Both the position numbers and the translations under genes were made by a program. Of a stretch of DNA of 62,085 nt, positions 32,811-41,676 are shown piece after piece. Source of the stretch: an uncultured Muribaculaceae bacterium (GTDB lineage Bacteria; Bacteroidota; Bacteroidia; Bacteroidales; Muribaculaceae); the NCBI GenBank assembly GCA_910578075.1, contig CAJTPK010000025.1:1-62085 (forward strand). The letters are read 5' to 3'. The notes beneath the pieces are model-generated. The model was given only the letters and a program-made list of their open reading frames with translations. It did no database searches and was not told where the DNA came from. Every line of letters begins with the position of its first letter. Within the stretch, counting starts at the first letter, position 1.

Positions 32811-33688
32811 AACATAATTTTTTCCACTTTGGAACCCTGACGGCGGATGTACAAACCATTCTCTGGGTTAGCAACCTTCACACCCTGCATGTTGAAATAT
32901 TCAACAGGAGCGTTAGAATTGTCGATCTCTATATCAGCCACACCTGAGCCTGTGGGATATTCTGTCTGTGTGTAAGTGAAGATCTTTATTGCCTGCACAA
33001 GGAGAACGTCACCGCGGTTGTTTCTTAACGATCCCGCAACTTTTGTTCCTTTTTCAGAAGCAAGCTTCAGGTTGGTGTTGGCGTTCTCAACATCCTGGGC
33101 GTTATTCCATGTAAACTGGGAAGTCTGGGCAAGCAATTTACCGAATATTCCCATTTTATAATATGTCTGGATAAGGGCGAAATCATTAAGGATAGGCCAT
33201 GATCCTTTAGAACCTTTCAGACCGACACCTATAGTCTGGGGTTCAGTTGAGAGTTTAAGGGCGAATTCAGCGCAGTCAGGGAGATAGAAAGCAAATCCAC
33301 CTCCGTTAGGTTCGTCAGAACCATTTGCATTCTTGCTGCCGGGGAGGATGATGGCTCCTGTCCAGCTTCCTTCTCCTCCTTGAACACCTTCGGCGTTATA
33401 TCCCTTGATTGTCGGATCGCATACGGGTTGTTCAACCTCAAACATATCGTTCTCAAAGGTTGCGTTGAGAAGCAGAATCTTAGTGGTGGGAGTCAGATCG
33501 GGAGAAATATTGTCACTTGAATCGAAAGACTCTTTATATTTTGTCACATATTTGTTGAACTTTTCCTGAGAATCCAACCAAAGCCAACCTTCGGCATCAC
33601 AGTCTGCCGGATCAAAGAAATTGTAGGTCTGTGCCGAAGCAGATGCGATAAAGGCAAATGCCGATAATGAGAGTAAAAACTTTTTCAT
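32807..33688 (-). CDS. Secreted protein of unknown function with C-terminal tag
   Basis: 293 aa from ATG 33688 (MKKFLLSLSAFAF; a TTG six bases upstream is less likely). Cleavable signal peptide ending 'ASASAQ'. The body is rich in Asn, Gly and aromatic residues, with predicted beta strands ('WTGAIILPGSKN', 'GGGFAFYLPDC') suggesting a beta-sandwich or binding module. No catalytic motif was recognised. The end 'YFNMQGVKVANPENGLYIRR' is nearly identical to the tag of the LRR-like protein at 41677-44127. Coupled to the M6 protease by ATGA and downstream of susD, so probably a surface-exposed accessory binding protein. Confidence 0.75.
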   Translation of the reverse strand: MKKFLLSLSAFAFIASASAQTYNFFDPADCDAEGWLWLDSQEKFNKYVTKYKESFDSSDNISPDLTPTTKILLLNATFENDMFEVEQPVCDPTIKGYNAEGVQGGEGSWTGAIILPGSKNANGSDEPNGGGFAFYLPDCAEFALKLSTEPQTIGVGLKGSKGSWPILNDFALIQTYYKMGIFGKLLAQTSQFTWNNAQDVENANTNLKLASEKGTKVAGSLRNNRGDVLLVQAIKIFTYTQTEYPTGSGVADIEIDNSNAPVEYFNMQGVKVANPENGLYIRRQGSKVEKIML

Positions 33689-33721
33689 AAGCAAGTGTTT
33701 AGTTAATATTTTTATTGGTGT

Positions 33722-33760
33722 AAGTTCTCCATACCCAATATATTTAGGTATGGAGAACTT
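33722..33760 (-). other. Intercistronic hairpin between susD and the secreted-protein gene
   Basis: A perfect 14-bp stem AAGTTCTCCATACC / GGTATGGAGAACTT with an 11-nt loop. The tail on the minus strand has no strong T-run, so it is more likely an mRNA-stabilising or partial-attenuation hairpin that sets the ratio of SusCD to downstream proteins. Confidence 0.7.
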
Positions 33761-33772
33761 GTTGAGTTTTAA

Positions 33773-35557
33773 TTACATTTCTTTCCAATCATCAGGGTAA
33801 TTCTGAGTCAGACCATGATAACGCACATCATCCCAATCCAGCGGATAGAAATACTGAATATTGCGGAAGAGGCGGGTGCTGGAATCCTCTCCATTCACTA
33901 CCGAACGTTGGATTCGTTTGGTTCCGTTTGCCATATTTATGATCCTGACGCCATATAATGGATTGGTGGAGCCGGTCATCCTTCTCGTAGCTACGTTCCA
34001 GCGCAGCAGATCCCAGTAGGTGGATTTCTCGAACGCGAGTTCAACACGGCGCTCCGTGATCAGCTCATCCCATGTCAGTGATGTGAGATCCGGCATCTTA
34101 ACTCTGCGACGGATCTGATTTACCTTATCAAGAGCATCTCCGGTACGCCCCTTTTTGAAGTCAATCTCCGCATAATCAAGAAGAAGCTCCGCATAGCGCC
34201 ATAGTATGCAATTCTGAGAACTTGCATATGTGGCGTCCGTATCAATACTCTGACGCTCATTGAGGAATTTAGCCATATAATATCCAGTGCGTGTGACGCT
34301 TGCTGTTGTGGAGGTGCCATAGGGCGTAAGATCCTCGGAGGGCACAAGCTTGCCTTCTATCTGGTCATAATGAATAGACATAGTGTGTCCTTTCCATTCC
34401 GCACCGTCATAGAGTATATTTGCGTAGAAACGCCAGTCACGTCCCTCATACGGGTTGTTTGCATCATATCCGGAGCCGGCTTCATTAATTTTCTTACCGT
34501 TAGCCATACGGTATTCATCCACATGGTTCTGGGTAGGATTGTAAGATGCAACGGTTCCTCCGAAAGATGGAGCCGCCGCGTCACGGTCAAGCTTATGTCC
34601 GTTTGCAGAATCGAAGTTTCCATCATTCGCATGCTGCACCTCCCAGATTGACTCCCTGGAGTTTTTAGTCAGGAAGATATTGCGGTATTCCTCTACCACT
34701 GCATCGCGAGTTGTTCCGCTTATCTGGATAAGATCGTATTGGTTTGTGGCGATTACGCGGTCATATTCTGCAGCAGCGAGATCAAGCATCTCCATTGATC
34801 TGTCGGAAGGGAAGCCGAGCCAGGGTGTAGATGGATCCACGTTCTGGAAATGTTCACCGGCAGCCCAGAAATACGTCTTTGCCCTGAGCATATAGCATAC
34901 ACCTTTTGTAGGGCGTCCAGTATCGGCATCTGCATTGGAGAACTGGAGATATCCGGCAGCGGTTTCAGCCTCCTTGCATATGAAATTCACCATTTCCTCA
35001 TATGTGGCCCTTGGGAATTTTGTTTTGTCCACAAGGGGATCATATGATCGGGTGATGATCATTGTGCCTCCGAATTTACGCAGCATCAGATAATAATACC
35101 AGGCACGGAAGAAATGGGCCTCGCCAAGCACACGGTTTTTCACTCCGGGAGCGAGTTTATTCTCATTTTCAAGCAAAGTATTGATAGAGTTGATCTGCGT
35201 GTAATATTTTAACCATTCCTGACGAGCTCTTGTTGTCATGGTCTGCATGGTGCTTTTCAAAATATTACCATAGTCGCCCTGATACCAGTCGCGTCTGCCG
35301 ACGGTTATCTGGTCGCCATACCAAGGATCGTATTCGGTGCCGAGTCCCTGCATGATGGTGGTGACATAAGTGTAGAATCCCGGATCCATGTTGCGATACC
35401 ACGGCAGCACATATCCATCGAGCATCTGCTCATCATTCCAGATGATATCACCGGAGATTTTATCGAAAGGTTCCTCGCGAAACATCGAGTCGCATGAGGA
35501 AAGACCTACGGCCGCCATTACTAACGGCAATATATATTTATACGATTTCAATTTCAT
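33773..35557 (-). CDS. SusD/RagB-family nutrient-binding lipoprotein
   Basis: 594 aa. Lipoprotein signal 'VGLSSC' with the Cys near residue 23, then the SusD N-terminal 'EEPFDKISGDIIW'. Helical TPR-like segments ('LGEAHFFRAWYYYLMLRKFG', 20 residues) and the C-terminal 'ELITERRVELAFEKSTYWDLLRW' (starting ELITERRVELAFE) are diagnostic. It forms a lid over the SusC barrel and captures ligand at the cell surface. The ATG abuts the susC stop with no gap. The ligand is not shown by sequence; the neighbouring proteases suggest peptides or glycoproteins. Confidence 0.95.
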   Translation of the reverse strand: MKLKSYKYILPLVMAAVGLSSCDSMFREEPFDKISGDIIWNDEQMLDGYVLPWYRNMDPGFYTYVTTIMQGLGTEYDPWYGDQITVGRRDWYQGDYGNILKSTMQTMTTRARQEWLKYYTQINSINTLLENENKLAPGVKNRVLGEAHFFRAWYYYLMLRKFGGTMIITRSYDPLVDKTKFPRATYEEMVNFICKEAETAAGYLQFSNADADTGRPTKGVCYMLRAKTYFWAAGEHFQNVDPSTPWLGFPSDRSMEMLDLAAAEYDRVIATNQYDLIQISGTTRDAVVEEYRNIFLTKNSRESIWEVQHANDGNFDSANGHKLDRDAAAPSFGGTVASYNPTQNHVDEYRMANGKKINEAGSGYDANNPYEGRDWRFYANILYDGAEWKGHTMSIHYDQIEGKLVPSEDLTPYGTSTTASVTRTGYYMAKFLNERQSIDTDATYASSQNCILWRYAELLLDYAEIDFKKGRTGDALDKVNQIRRRVKMPDLTSLTWDELITERRVELAFEKSTYWDLLRWNVATRRMTGSTNPLYGVRIINMANGTKRIQRSVVNGEDSSTRLFRNIQYFYPLDWDDVRYHGLTQNYPDDWKEM

Positions 35558-38500
35558 TTAGAAGCCAAAATTAAGTGTTACACCATAAGTGCGTGAAAGC
35601 GGATAACCGCGGAGCGACTCCGGATCCATGTTATGGAGCGAGGAGATTGTGAAGAGGTTTCCACCCTGTAGGGCGATGTCGAGCTGCGAAAGGCGGGCCT
35701 TGCGCAGAATCTTAGATGGGAAACGATACCCGATTGTCAGAGCCTTCAGACGCAGGAAGTCACACTCCTTGACCCAGAAGGTAGACTCAAGGCGGTTGTT
35801 GTCGCTGCTTGAGGCGAACTTGATGCGGGGATATTCCGCATTCGGGTTCTGGGGTGTCCAGGTGTTGGTGTAATGATAATCCTGGAAGCGCTGCAAAGAA
35901 CGGCTTTCAAGTGTATACAACTCGGTGATTTTCTGGTTATATCCCGCTACGCCCTGGAACTGGGCATTAAAGTATATTCCTTTCCATGAAGCTCCGAGTG
36001 AAATACCGTAATGAAGGTCAGGCATAGAGGCGTTCTTGACATAACTGCGGTCGTTGGATGTCAATCTATTGTCTCCGTCAAGATCCTTGTATTTGATATC
36101 ACCGGGGGCAAGTGTGGCATTTCCCATACCATCCTGATCAACAGGCCATGCTGCGATCTCCTCATAGCTTTGGAAAAGACCGTCCGCCTCATACATTGAC
36201 CATACAAGATATGACTTACCTTTGCGCTGTAGATTTGGCCATTTGTCCATAGCGGATTCATCACCATAATCGAGCACTTTATTCTTAGACAAAGCTATAT
36301 TGAAGCCGATGTTATATTTGAAGTCTCCAATGGTGTTCAGGTGTTTCACTGACAGATCGAAACCCTGATAACGGATTTTACCGATATTCACGCTTGGGAC
36401 AGAGCCGCCGGTTCCTACTGACGGTGGGAAAAGGTATGTCGGGGCACTGGTTACAAGATTCGTGCGGTAACGCTGATAGAACTCAGCGGAAATATTCACA
36501 CGGTTGTTCCAAAAACCGAGATCAAGACCGATATTCCAGTCTTTGGATTTACCCCACTGCAGCTGTTCGTTCGGGACAGAACCTGTGTCAATTACGATAC
36601 CCGGAGCGAAATTGCCACCGATGGGATAGCCGTTCGGCGGTGCGAACATGTATTGTTTCAGATAACTGAAATCGCTGATGGCACCGTCATCACCAAGGAT
36701 ACCTGCCGATGCACGCAATTTGGCAAATGACAGAATGTCGTTGTTGATATTACGGAAGAATTCTTCGTTACTGATCACCCATGAAGCCGAGACTGTGGGG
36801 AAGAAGCCCCAGCGATGTCCTTTGGCGAAACGGGTGGAACCATCCACACGGAAGCTGAACTCAGCGAAATATCTTGATGAGTAACCATATGTGGCGCGAC
36901 CTACAAGTGAGGCTCGCTCACTGTAGTATTCCGATCCGTTGATTGTGCCGGTGGATGTATTGCCGATGATCTCAGGATACTGACCGGGAAGGTTATTGTT
37001 GATGCCGTTCAGATATTTGTTGTTGTAATCCTGATAGTTGGCAACAAGCAGACCGGACACGTCATGCTTTTCTGCAAATGTGTGGTTATAGTTGATTCCA
37101 AACTCAATCAGCTTGTTGTTGATAGTCTGCCAGCGCTCGTCCATCTTGATCTTGGCGGTGGGGTAGACAGTCTTTGGATCCACAGAAGATGTCTGCGTCT
37201 CCTCATCCCAGAGATAGAGGGGAACAGGTTTGGTGTATTTCTGTGTATTCTGATGGTTGAGGTCGATAGTGCCTTTGAGATATACCTGCAACCCTTCAAC
37301 TCCCGGTATCTGGTAGCGAAGCTGGGCATTGAGAGTATGGTAATCTGATTTAACCTTGTTATATCCTCCTATACCTTCCACGTTGATCAGCGGGTTTGAT
37401 CCGTCAATCGAAGCCAAGTTGCCGTCTGTAAAGCGGAGCACCTGAAGCGGCGAATAGCTGTAGGCGGCATCGATGGTAGTGTAGGAAGATGTCTTGTTTG
37501 TCGAAATTGAACCGTTGAGATCCACCGACAATGAAAGACCCTTTAATATGTCTGCGTCAAGTTTCGCATTGTAGTTGTAACGGTCGCGGCTCACATTTGA
37601 GTAGAGACCTTTTGTGTTTGTATATCCACCTGATACGAAATAACGTATGGCTTTTGTACCGCCTGATACAGAAAGTGAATAACGCTGTGAATGTCCCCAT
37701 TTGTTGAGGTAATCAAGCATATTCTCGTTTCCGTAGAGATTCGGGTTGGAACCGATCTCTGTCAGGTCATATGGTGTGTAGATATCGCTTCCCGATGCTT
37801 CGACGGCACGGTTGTATAGCTCCGCGAATTGGTATGAGTCGAGGAAGTTCGGAAGATAGGTGGCTTCCTGGAAATTGAATTGACCGCGGAAGTTCACTCT
37901 TGCTTTACCGCCTTCTTTACCGCGCTTAGTCTGCACGAGGATCACACCGTTGGCAGCGCGGGCACCATAGACAGCCGCCGCAGCAGCATCCTTAAGCACG
38001 GAGATGCTCTCGATGTCATCAGGGTTAAGGTCTGACAGACGCATCTCACCGTCGGAGGTGTTGGTACCGAGACGGGGAACACCATCAATAACCAACAGTG
38101 GGTTGCCGTTGTTACCACGGATAGCAAGCTGTGCCTCCTTATTTGAGGAGGGGTCGCCGGAAGTGTTCATCACTCCGAGTCCGGGCATTGTGCCGGCGAG
38201 CGACTGGTCAACGTTCATAGCGGGAATCTTGGTAAGCTCATCGCCTGTGATGACCTCGACTGAGGAAGTCAGCGAACTCTTCTTCGCGGTTCCGTAACCG
38301 ATCACCACCACTTCATCAATATCGTTGGCGGTTGGCTCGAGCTTTACAGTCTCGAGTTTCTGACCGGGGACGACATCAATGTTAATGGTGCGGTAGCCAA
38401 CATAGGAAAAAGTGAGAACGCCCTTTTTGTTAGGGACATTCAATGTAAACTTGCCGTCAAGGTCGGTGGAGGTTCCAAGAGTGGTTCCGCTCACTTTCAC

Positions 38501-38620
38501 TGTGACGCCAATCAGGGGCTCGCCCTTCTCATCCACCACCATACCGGTTACGGCACCGTTCTGTGCGAACGCTGTCATAGCCGCAAGGCAAAGGAAAAAT
38601 ATTGACAGGATGGGTCTCAT
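35558..38620 (-). CDS. SusC/RagA-family TonB-dependent outer-membrane transporter
   Basis: 1020 aa. Signal peptide, then a carboxypeptidase-regulatory-like domain ('GAVTGMVVDEKGEPLIGVTV', 20 residues), the SusC signature and TonB box region 'DEVVVIGYGT' near 105-115, a plug domain ('AIRGNNGNPLLVIDGVPR') and a C-terminal beta-barrel ending in 'YGVTLNFGF'. It imports ligands captured by SusD using TonB energy. It lies 62 nt downstream of the zinc protease gene, possibly cotranscribed, but a separate -7-like TATCTTTA (38657-38664) and an adjacent dyad suggest its own promoter. No anti-sigma or HTCS regulator is near. Confidence 0.96.
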   Translation of the reverse strand: MRPILSIFFLCLAAMTAFAQNGAVTGMVVDEKGEPLIGVTVKVSGTTLGTSTDLDGKFTLNVPNKKGVLTFSYVGYRTINIDVVPGQKLETVKLEPTANDIDEVVVIGYGTAKKSSLTSSVEVITGDELTKIPAMNVDQSLAGTMPGLGVMNTSGDPSSNKEAQLAIRGNNGNPLLVIDGVPRLGTNTSDGEMRLSDLNPDDIESISVLKDAAAAAVYGARAANGVILVQTKRGKEGGKARVNFRGQFNFQEATYLPNFLDSYQFAELYNRAVEASGSDIYTPYDLTEIGSNPNLYGNENMLDYLNKWGHSQRYSLSVSGGTKAIRYFVSGGYTNTKGLYSNVSRDRYNYNAKLDADILKGLSLSVDLNGSISTNKTSSYTTIDAAYSYSPLQVLRFTDGNLASIDGSNPLINVEGIGGYNKVKSDYHTLNAQLRYQIPGVEGLQVYLKGTIDLNHQNTQKYTKPVPLYLWDEETQTSSVDPKTVYPTAKIKMDERWQTINNKLIEFGINYNHTFAEKHDVSGLLVANYQDYNNKYLNGINNNLPGQYPEIIGNTSTGTINGSEYYSERASLVGRATYGYSSRYFAEFSFRVDGSTRFAKGHRWGFFPTVSASWVISNEEFFRNINNDILSFAKLRASAGILGDDGAISDFSYLKQYMFAPPNGYPIGGNFAPGIVIDTGSVPNEQLQWGKSKDWNIGLDLGFWNNRVNISAEFYQRYRTNLVTSAPTYLFPPSVGTGGSVPSVNIGKIRYQGFDLSVKHLNTIGDFKYNIGFNIALSKNKVLDYGDESAMDKWPNLQRKGKSYLVWSMYEADGLFQSYEEIAAWPVDQDGMGNATLAPGDIKYKDLDGDNRLTSNDRSYVKNASMPDLHYGISLGASWKGIYFNAQFQGVAGYNQKITELYTLESRSLQRFQDYHYTNTWTPQNPNAEYPRIKFASSSDNNRLESTFWVKECDFLRLKALTIGYRFPSKILRKARLSQLDIALQGGNLFTISSLHNMDPESLRGYPLSRTYGVTLNFGF

Positions 38621-38665
38621 TAATATCTGGTTAATTCGTGAAAATTTAATACAGCTTAAAGATAT

Positions 38666-38687
38666 AATAACTTACGCCCAAGTTATT
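38666..38687. promoter_or_regulatory. Dyad with ACTTACGCCCAAGT core upstream of susC
   Basis: AATAACTT-ACGCCC-AAGTTATT, an 8-bp inverted repeat with a 6-nt centre, sits just upstream of the susC -7-like TATCTTTA (38657-38664) and overlaps the stop of the upstream protease gene. The same 14-bp core occurs in inverted orientation at 44201-44224. It could be an operator. Confidence 0.4.
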
Positions 38688-41307
38688 TAGCATTGAGTGT
38701 GCGATCGATTGCAATTATCTGGTAATCGTAGAAATCGCGTGTGGAGGCATCGGTTGTCGAAGCGCGGCGAGATTTGTATAGATTCTGTGTTTTACGCAGA
38801 AGGGATGTCATCATCGGACGCAGTTCGGTTGCGGGAACAGTTGCCTGATTGAGCAGAAGACGGAAGAAAGAGTGATCTCCATCTTCATGTGCCTGACAAG
38901 CTGAGAATCCACATGGAAGATCAGGAAGCGTGGAGAGTGCCATCATCTCGGCGAACTCGTCGACAGGGGTTAAAGCCTCTTCATCTGTGATTGATTTGGA
39001 ACTGCCTGTCTGTTTGGGTTTGAGTCCGGAGTAGGTTGTCATCACATCGATAGCCGCCTGTTGCATTGTGCGCTCTGTTGCGTCGAGTGCCTTACCTTTC
39101 TTGGTTGCCTCAAAAATTCCATCGTAAGCCTCAGCTATATACTCAGGGAGAGTGTAATTCACTTTAGGATCAAGCTCGCCACCCTCTTTGATACGCTGAA
39201 GATTGGTAGCTATAAGCAGACAAGACACGATGTTACGCTGCATCTTTGCGCGCCATTGGTATGGTTCCTCAAACTTGGCAAGGAGTGCCGGAGGTGTGAG
39301 CCAATCGGAAGTACGGGCCTGTTTCAACAGCCACTTCATAGCCTCGCGCTGTTTCGCCTTAGGAATGAAATTGCGCTGCGCTCCATTATCCTTGGCTCCC
39401 TGACGGATCTCTTTGAATTCTACACCGCCTATGTAAGGATAGACATGACCGACATGACGCAAGTATTGAGTGCACATTGCCTTGTATTTCTCAGCAAGAG
39501 GTTCGAAATCCTCACCGGGTTCGCCAGCCCAATCCTCAAAATTATCCATGATAATCTTCAGATTGGAAATAGCCATGTCACCGGCTTTGATATGGTCGTT
39601 GCCGAGGTCTTCAGTCTGGTCGGTAGGATCCACGAGTCCGAGGAACTGCTGAGCTCCGAATTCATACATGGGATCATTCGCTTTCTCTGCAATCCACTTG
39701 TTGAGGGTCTCCTTCTCTTTTTCCGGAGTGTCGGCGCCAGGTATCAGGCGATAACCCCAGTTGATCGCGTAGATGTCATATACTCCAACCGGAGGGGGAG
39801 TGAGGCGAACACCGCGTTCGTAGTCACCGGGCTGTGCCACAAAGTTATTGCGGGCGTAGTCCATGATAGAAGGAGTGGTGCCATGCTTTTGGGTGAAGGC
39901 GGGATCGCGGAGATTATCAAGTGTGAATGAATGCGATGCGCCCATGTTGTGCATCAGTCCGAGGCAGTGTCCTATCTCATGTGCAGCCACATATGTGAGA
40001 GATTCATGCATCACGTCATCGTCAAATACAGGTTTGCGCACGCGCGGGTCTACAGCGCCAGTCTGGGTGAAACGCCAGTTGTGCACGAGGCTGAGGATGT
40101 TATGATACCAGATCACATCTGCACCGAGTATCTCGCCGGTGCGGGGGTCAGCGTATGACGGTCCCATGGCGTTGGCGGTAGGAGTGACGCAATAGCGTAT
40201 GCAGGAATAGCGTATATCATCCGGATCGAAATTCGGATCATCCTTAGGATAATCACGGGCTTCGATGGCATTCTTGAATCCTGCGGCTTCGAACGCCTTG
40301 TTCCAGTATTCGATACCCTCTTTCACAGCGGGACGCCATTTCGCGGGGAACGCAGAATCCACATAAAATACGATTTTCTTTTTGGGCTCTACGAGTTGAC
40401 CGGCGAAATAAGCCTCGCGGTCCTCATCGCGTGGTTCAAGACGATGACGGTTGATTATCTCGTAGGTCTTTGAACCATCAAGCTTCGAAGAGTAAAGGTT
40501 TTTGTATTCAGAGAAGAATCCCACGCGCTTGTCATGAAAACGGACAGGCATCGGATCATCCGGAAGACGGACGATTGAGCGCGACATTACAACGGTATAT
40601 GGGTTAGCGGCTGTGGGGGTGGTATATGCCAGACGGCTTTTTATCTCCACATTCTGCGGAAATGACTTGGCGGATATCACACCGGATCCATCTGCATAAT
40701 AAGAGCCCTTTATGCCATCTTTTCCACCGAGCAGTTTGGCAAGGGGGTTCGGCTCTTTTATAGGTGATATGGATTTCTCGTTTCCGGCAAAGAAAGATGT
40801 CATGTCAACATATATCTTGCCGTTCTCCTTATGGTCAATCTTGAATGATTTCAGGATAGGCTCCGCGAAATTGATATCGAAAGATGCACGGATAGGATCA
40901 TCCTCCGGCACTACACTTGTTGACTGGGGAAGATGCATATAGAGCTTGTTGTCATCACGTGTGAATTTGATCAGACGGGATGACACGACCTGTCCGGCAA
41001 CCCAGTCTGTGGTCTGAGACAGGGAGTTGACACGGTTTACGAGCATGTATGTCTTGCCCAAGATGGAATCCGGAATTTCAAACCAGAGCTTACCTTTTTT
41101 GTCAAGGTAAGTGTTGAACATACCTTTTGCCACCTTGGCATCCTTTAATTTCTTGTGGAACTCCACGCTGTCCTTGGCCGCGCCTTTCAGCTCGATCTTG
41201 GGTAACTCTGTTTTTTTCTTCTTTTTTGCGGAAAGGTCGGTCGGGAAAACCAGTCCGCCTGCCAACAGCAGCACGGAAGCCGCGAAAGGAACGTAACGTA
41301 GATTCAT
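38683..41307 (-). CDS. Metzincin-like zinc-dependent metalloprotease (DUF5117-type)
   Basis: 874 aa. Signal peptide ('LLLAGGLVFPTDLSA') and a Lys-rich linker. The active site is 'HEIGHCLGLMHN', the full metzincin HExxHxxGxxH motif, near residue 447. The upstream 'IRYCVTPTANAMGPSYADPR' and the C-terminal helical half are typical of the large Bacteroidetes zinc-dependent metalloproteases with DUF5117/DUF5118 regions. It should degrade proteins in the periplasm or at the surface. Placed directly upstream of susC, it suggests that this locus feeds on protein. Its own promoter (41402-41432) resembles that of the LRR-like gene. Confidence 0.92.
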   Translation of the reverse strand: MNLRYVPFAASVLLLAGGLVFPTDLSAKKKKKTELPKIELKGAAKDSVEFHKKLKDAKVAKGMFNTYLDKKGKLWFEIPDSILGKTYMLVNRVNSLSQTTDWVAGQVVSSRLIKFTRDDNKLYMHLPQSTSVVPEDDPIRASFDINFAEPILKSFKIDHKENGKIYVDMTSFFAGNEKSISPIKEPNPLAKLLGGKDGIKGSYYADGSGVISAKSFPQNVEIKSRLAYTTPTAANPYTVVMSRSIVRLPDDPMPVRFHDKRVGFFSEYKNLYSSKLDGSKTYEIINRHRLEPRDEDREAYFAGQLVEPKKKIVFYVDSAFPAKWRPAVKEGIEYWNKAFEAAGFKNAIEARDYPKDDPNFDPDDIRYSCIRYCVTPTANAMGPSYADPRTGEILGADVIWYHNILSLVHNWRFTQTGAVDPRVRKPVFDDDVMHESLTYVAAHEIGHCLGLMHNMGASHSFTLDNLRDPAFTQKHGTTPSIMDYARNNFVAQPGDYERGVRLTPPPVGVYDIYAINWGYRLIPGADTPEKEKETLNKWIAEKANDPMYEFGAQQFLGLVDPTDQTEDLGNDHIKAGDMAISNLKIIMDNFEDWAGEPGEDFEPLAEKYKAMCTQYLRHVGHVYPYIGGVEFKEIRQGAKDNGAQRNFIPKAKQREAMKWLLKQARTSDWLTPPALLAKFEEPYQWRAKMQRNIVSCLLIATNLQRIKEGGELDPKVNYTLPEYIAEAYDGIFEATKKGKALDATERTMQQAAIDVMTTYSGLKPKQTGSSKSITDEEALTPVDEFAEMMALSTLPDLPCGFSACQAHEDGDHSFFRLLLNQATVPATELRPMMTSLLRKTQNLYKSRRASTTDASTRDFYDYQIIAIDRTLNAK

Positions 41308-41401
41308 AATGTGGGTTATAATTTATGAAAAAGTTATGATTTGATTTCTATTCTAATCAAGCGCACTTGCCGTATTTGCGGATGCGTGCACTTTCGCATC
41401 A

Positions 41402-41432
41402 CAAAGATAATTAATGAAAGCAAAAAATGAAA
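41402..41432 (-). promoter_or_regulatory. Promoter of the metzincin-like protease gene
   Basis: Minus strand: TTTC (41429-41432), 19 nt, TATCTTTG (41402-41409). The block from about 41386 to 41414, including CTTTCGC and CAAAGATAATTAA, closely resembles 44341-44367 upstream of the LRR-like gene, so both may share control. Confidence 0.6.
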
Positions 41433-41544
41433 TAAAAAAGTCGATAATTTTTAGATAATTAACTATAAATGCACTAAATACCGTAAAATTTCATTAGTTT
41501 TAATTATTACCCGTATATCTTTTGCATAAAGCATAGCCTCTTAA

Positions 41545-41644
41545 ATTATATAGACAAAAGTCCCATAGAAACCAAAGCTTGGAGATTGCAGCTTTGCATC
41601 TCGCTTTCAAGCTTTGGTTTCTATGGGACTTTGGTCCATATAAT
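41545..41644. repeat. Long inverted repeat, 37-bp arms with 26-nt folding loop
   Basis: Left arm 41545-41581 and right arm 41608-41644 pair over 37 bp with two mismatches; the inner 25 bp (41557-41581 / 41608-41632) are perfect. The 26-nt loop can itself form a small stem (GAGAT / ATCTC). It lies 32 bp after the LRR-like gene's stop. It may act as that gene's terminator, but the arms are far longer than any other terminator here, so a mobile hairpin element is possible. Confidence 0.85.
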
Positions 41645-41676
41645 CCTGTGGTTCCAGGATTTTCAGAAATGGGACG

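Noticed and set aside
39061..39930. 289-aa reading frame on + inside the metzincin-like protease gene
   Set aside because: Antisense to the conserved protease motifs, with no family resemblance.
41582..41607. Invertible promoter between long inverted repeats
   Set aside because: The 26-bp segment between the arms is too short to hold a promoter, and no site-specific recombinase gene lies nearby.
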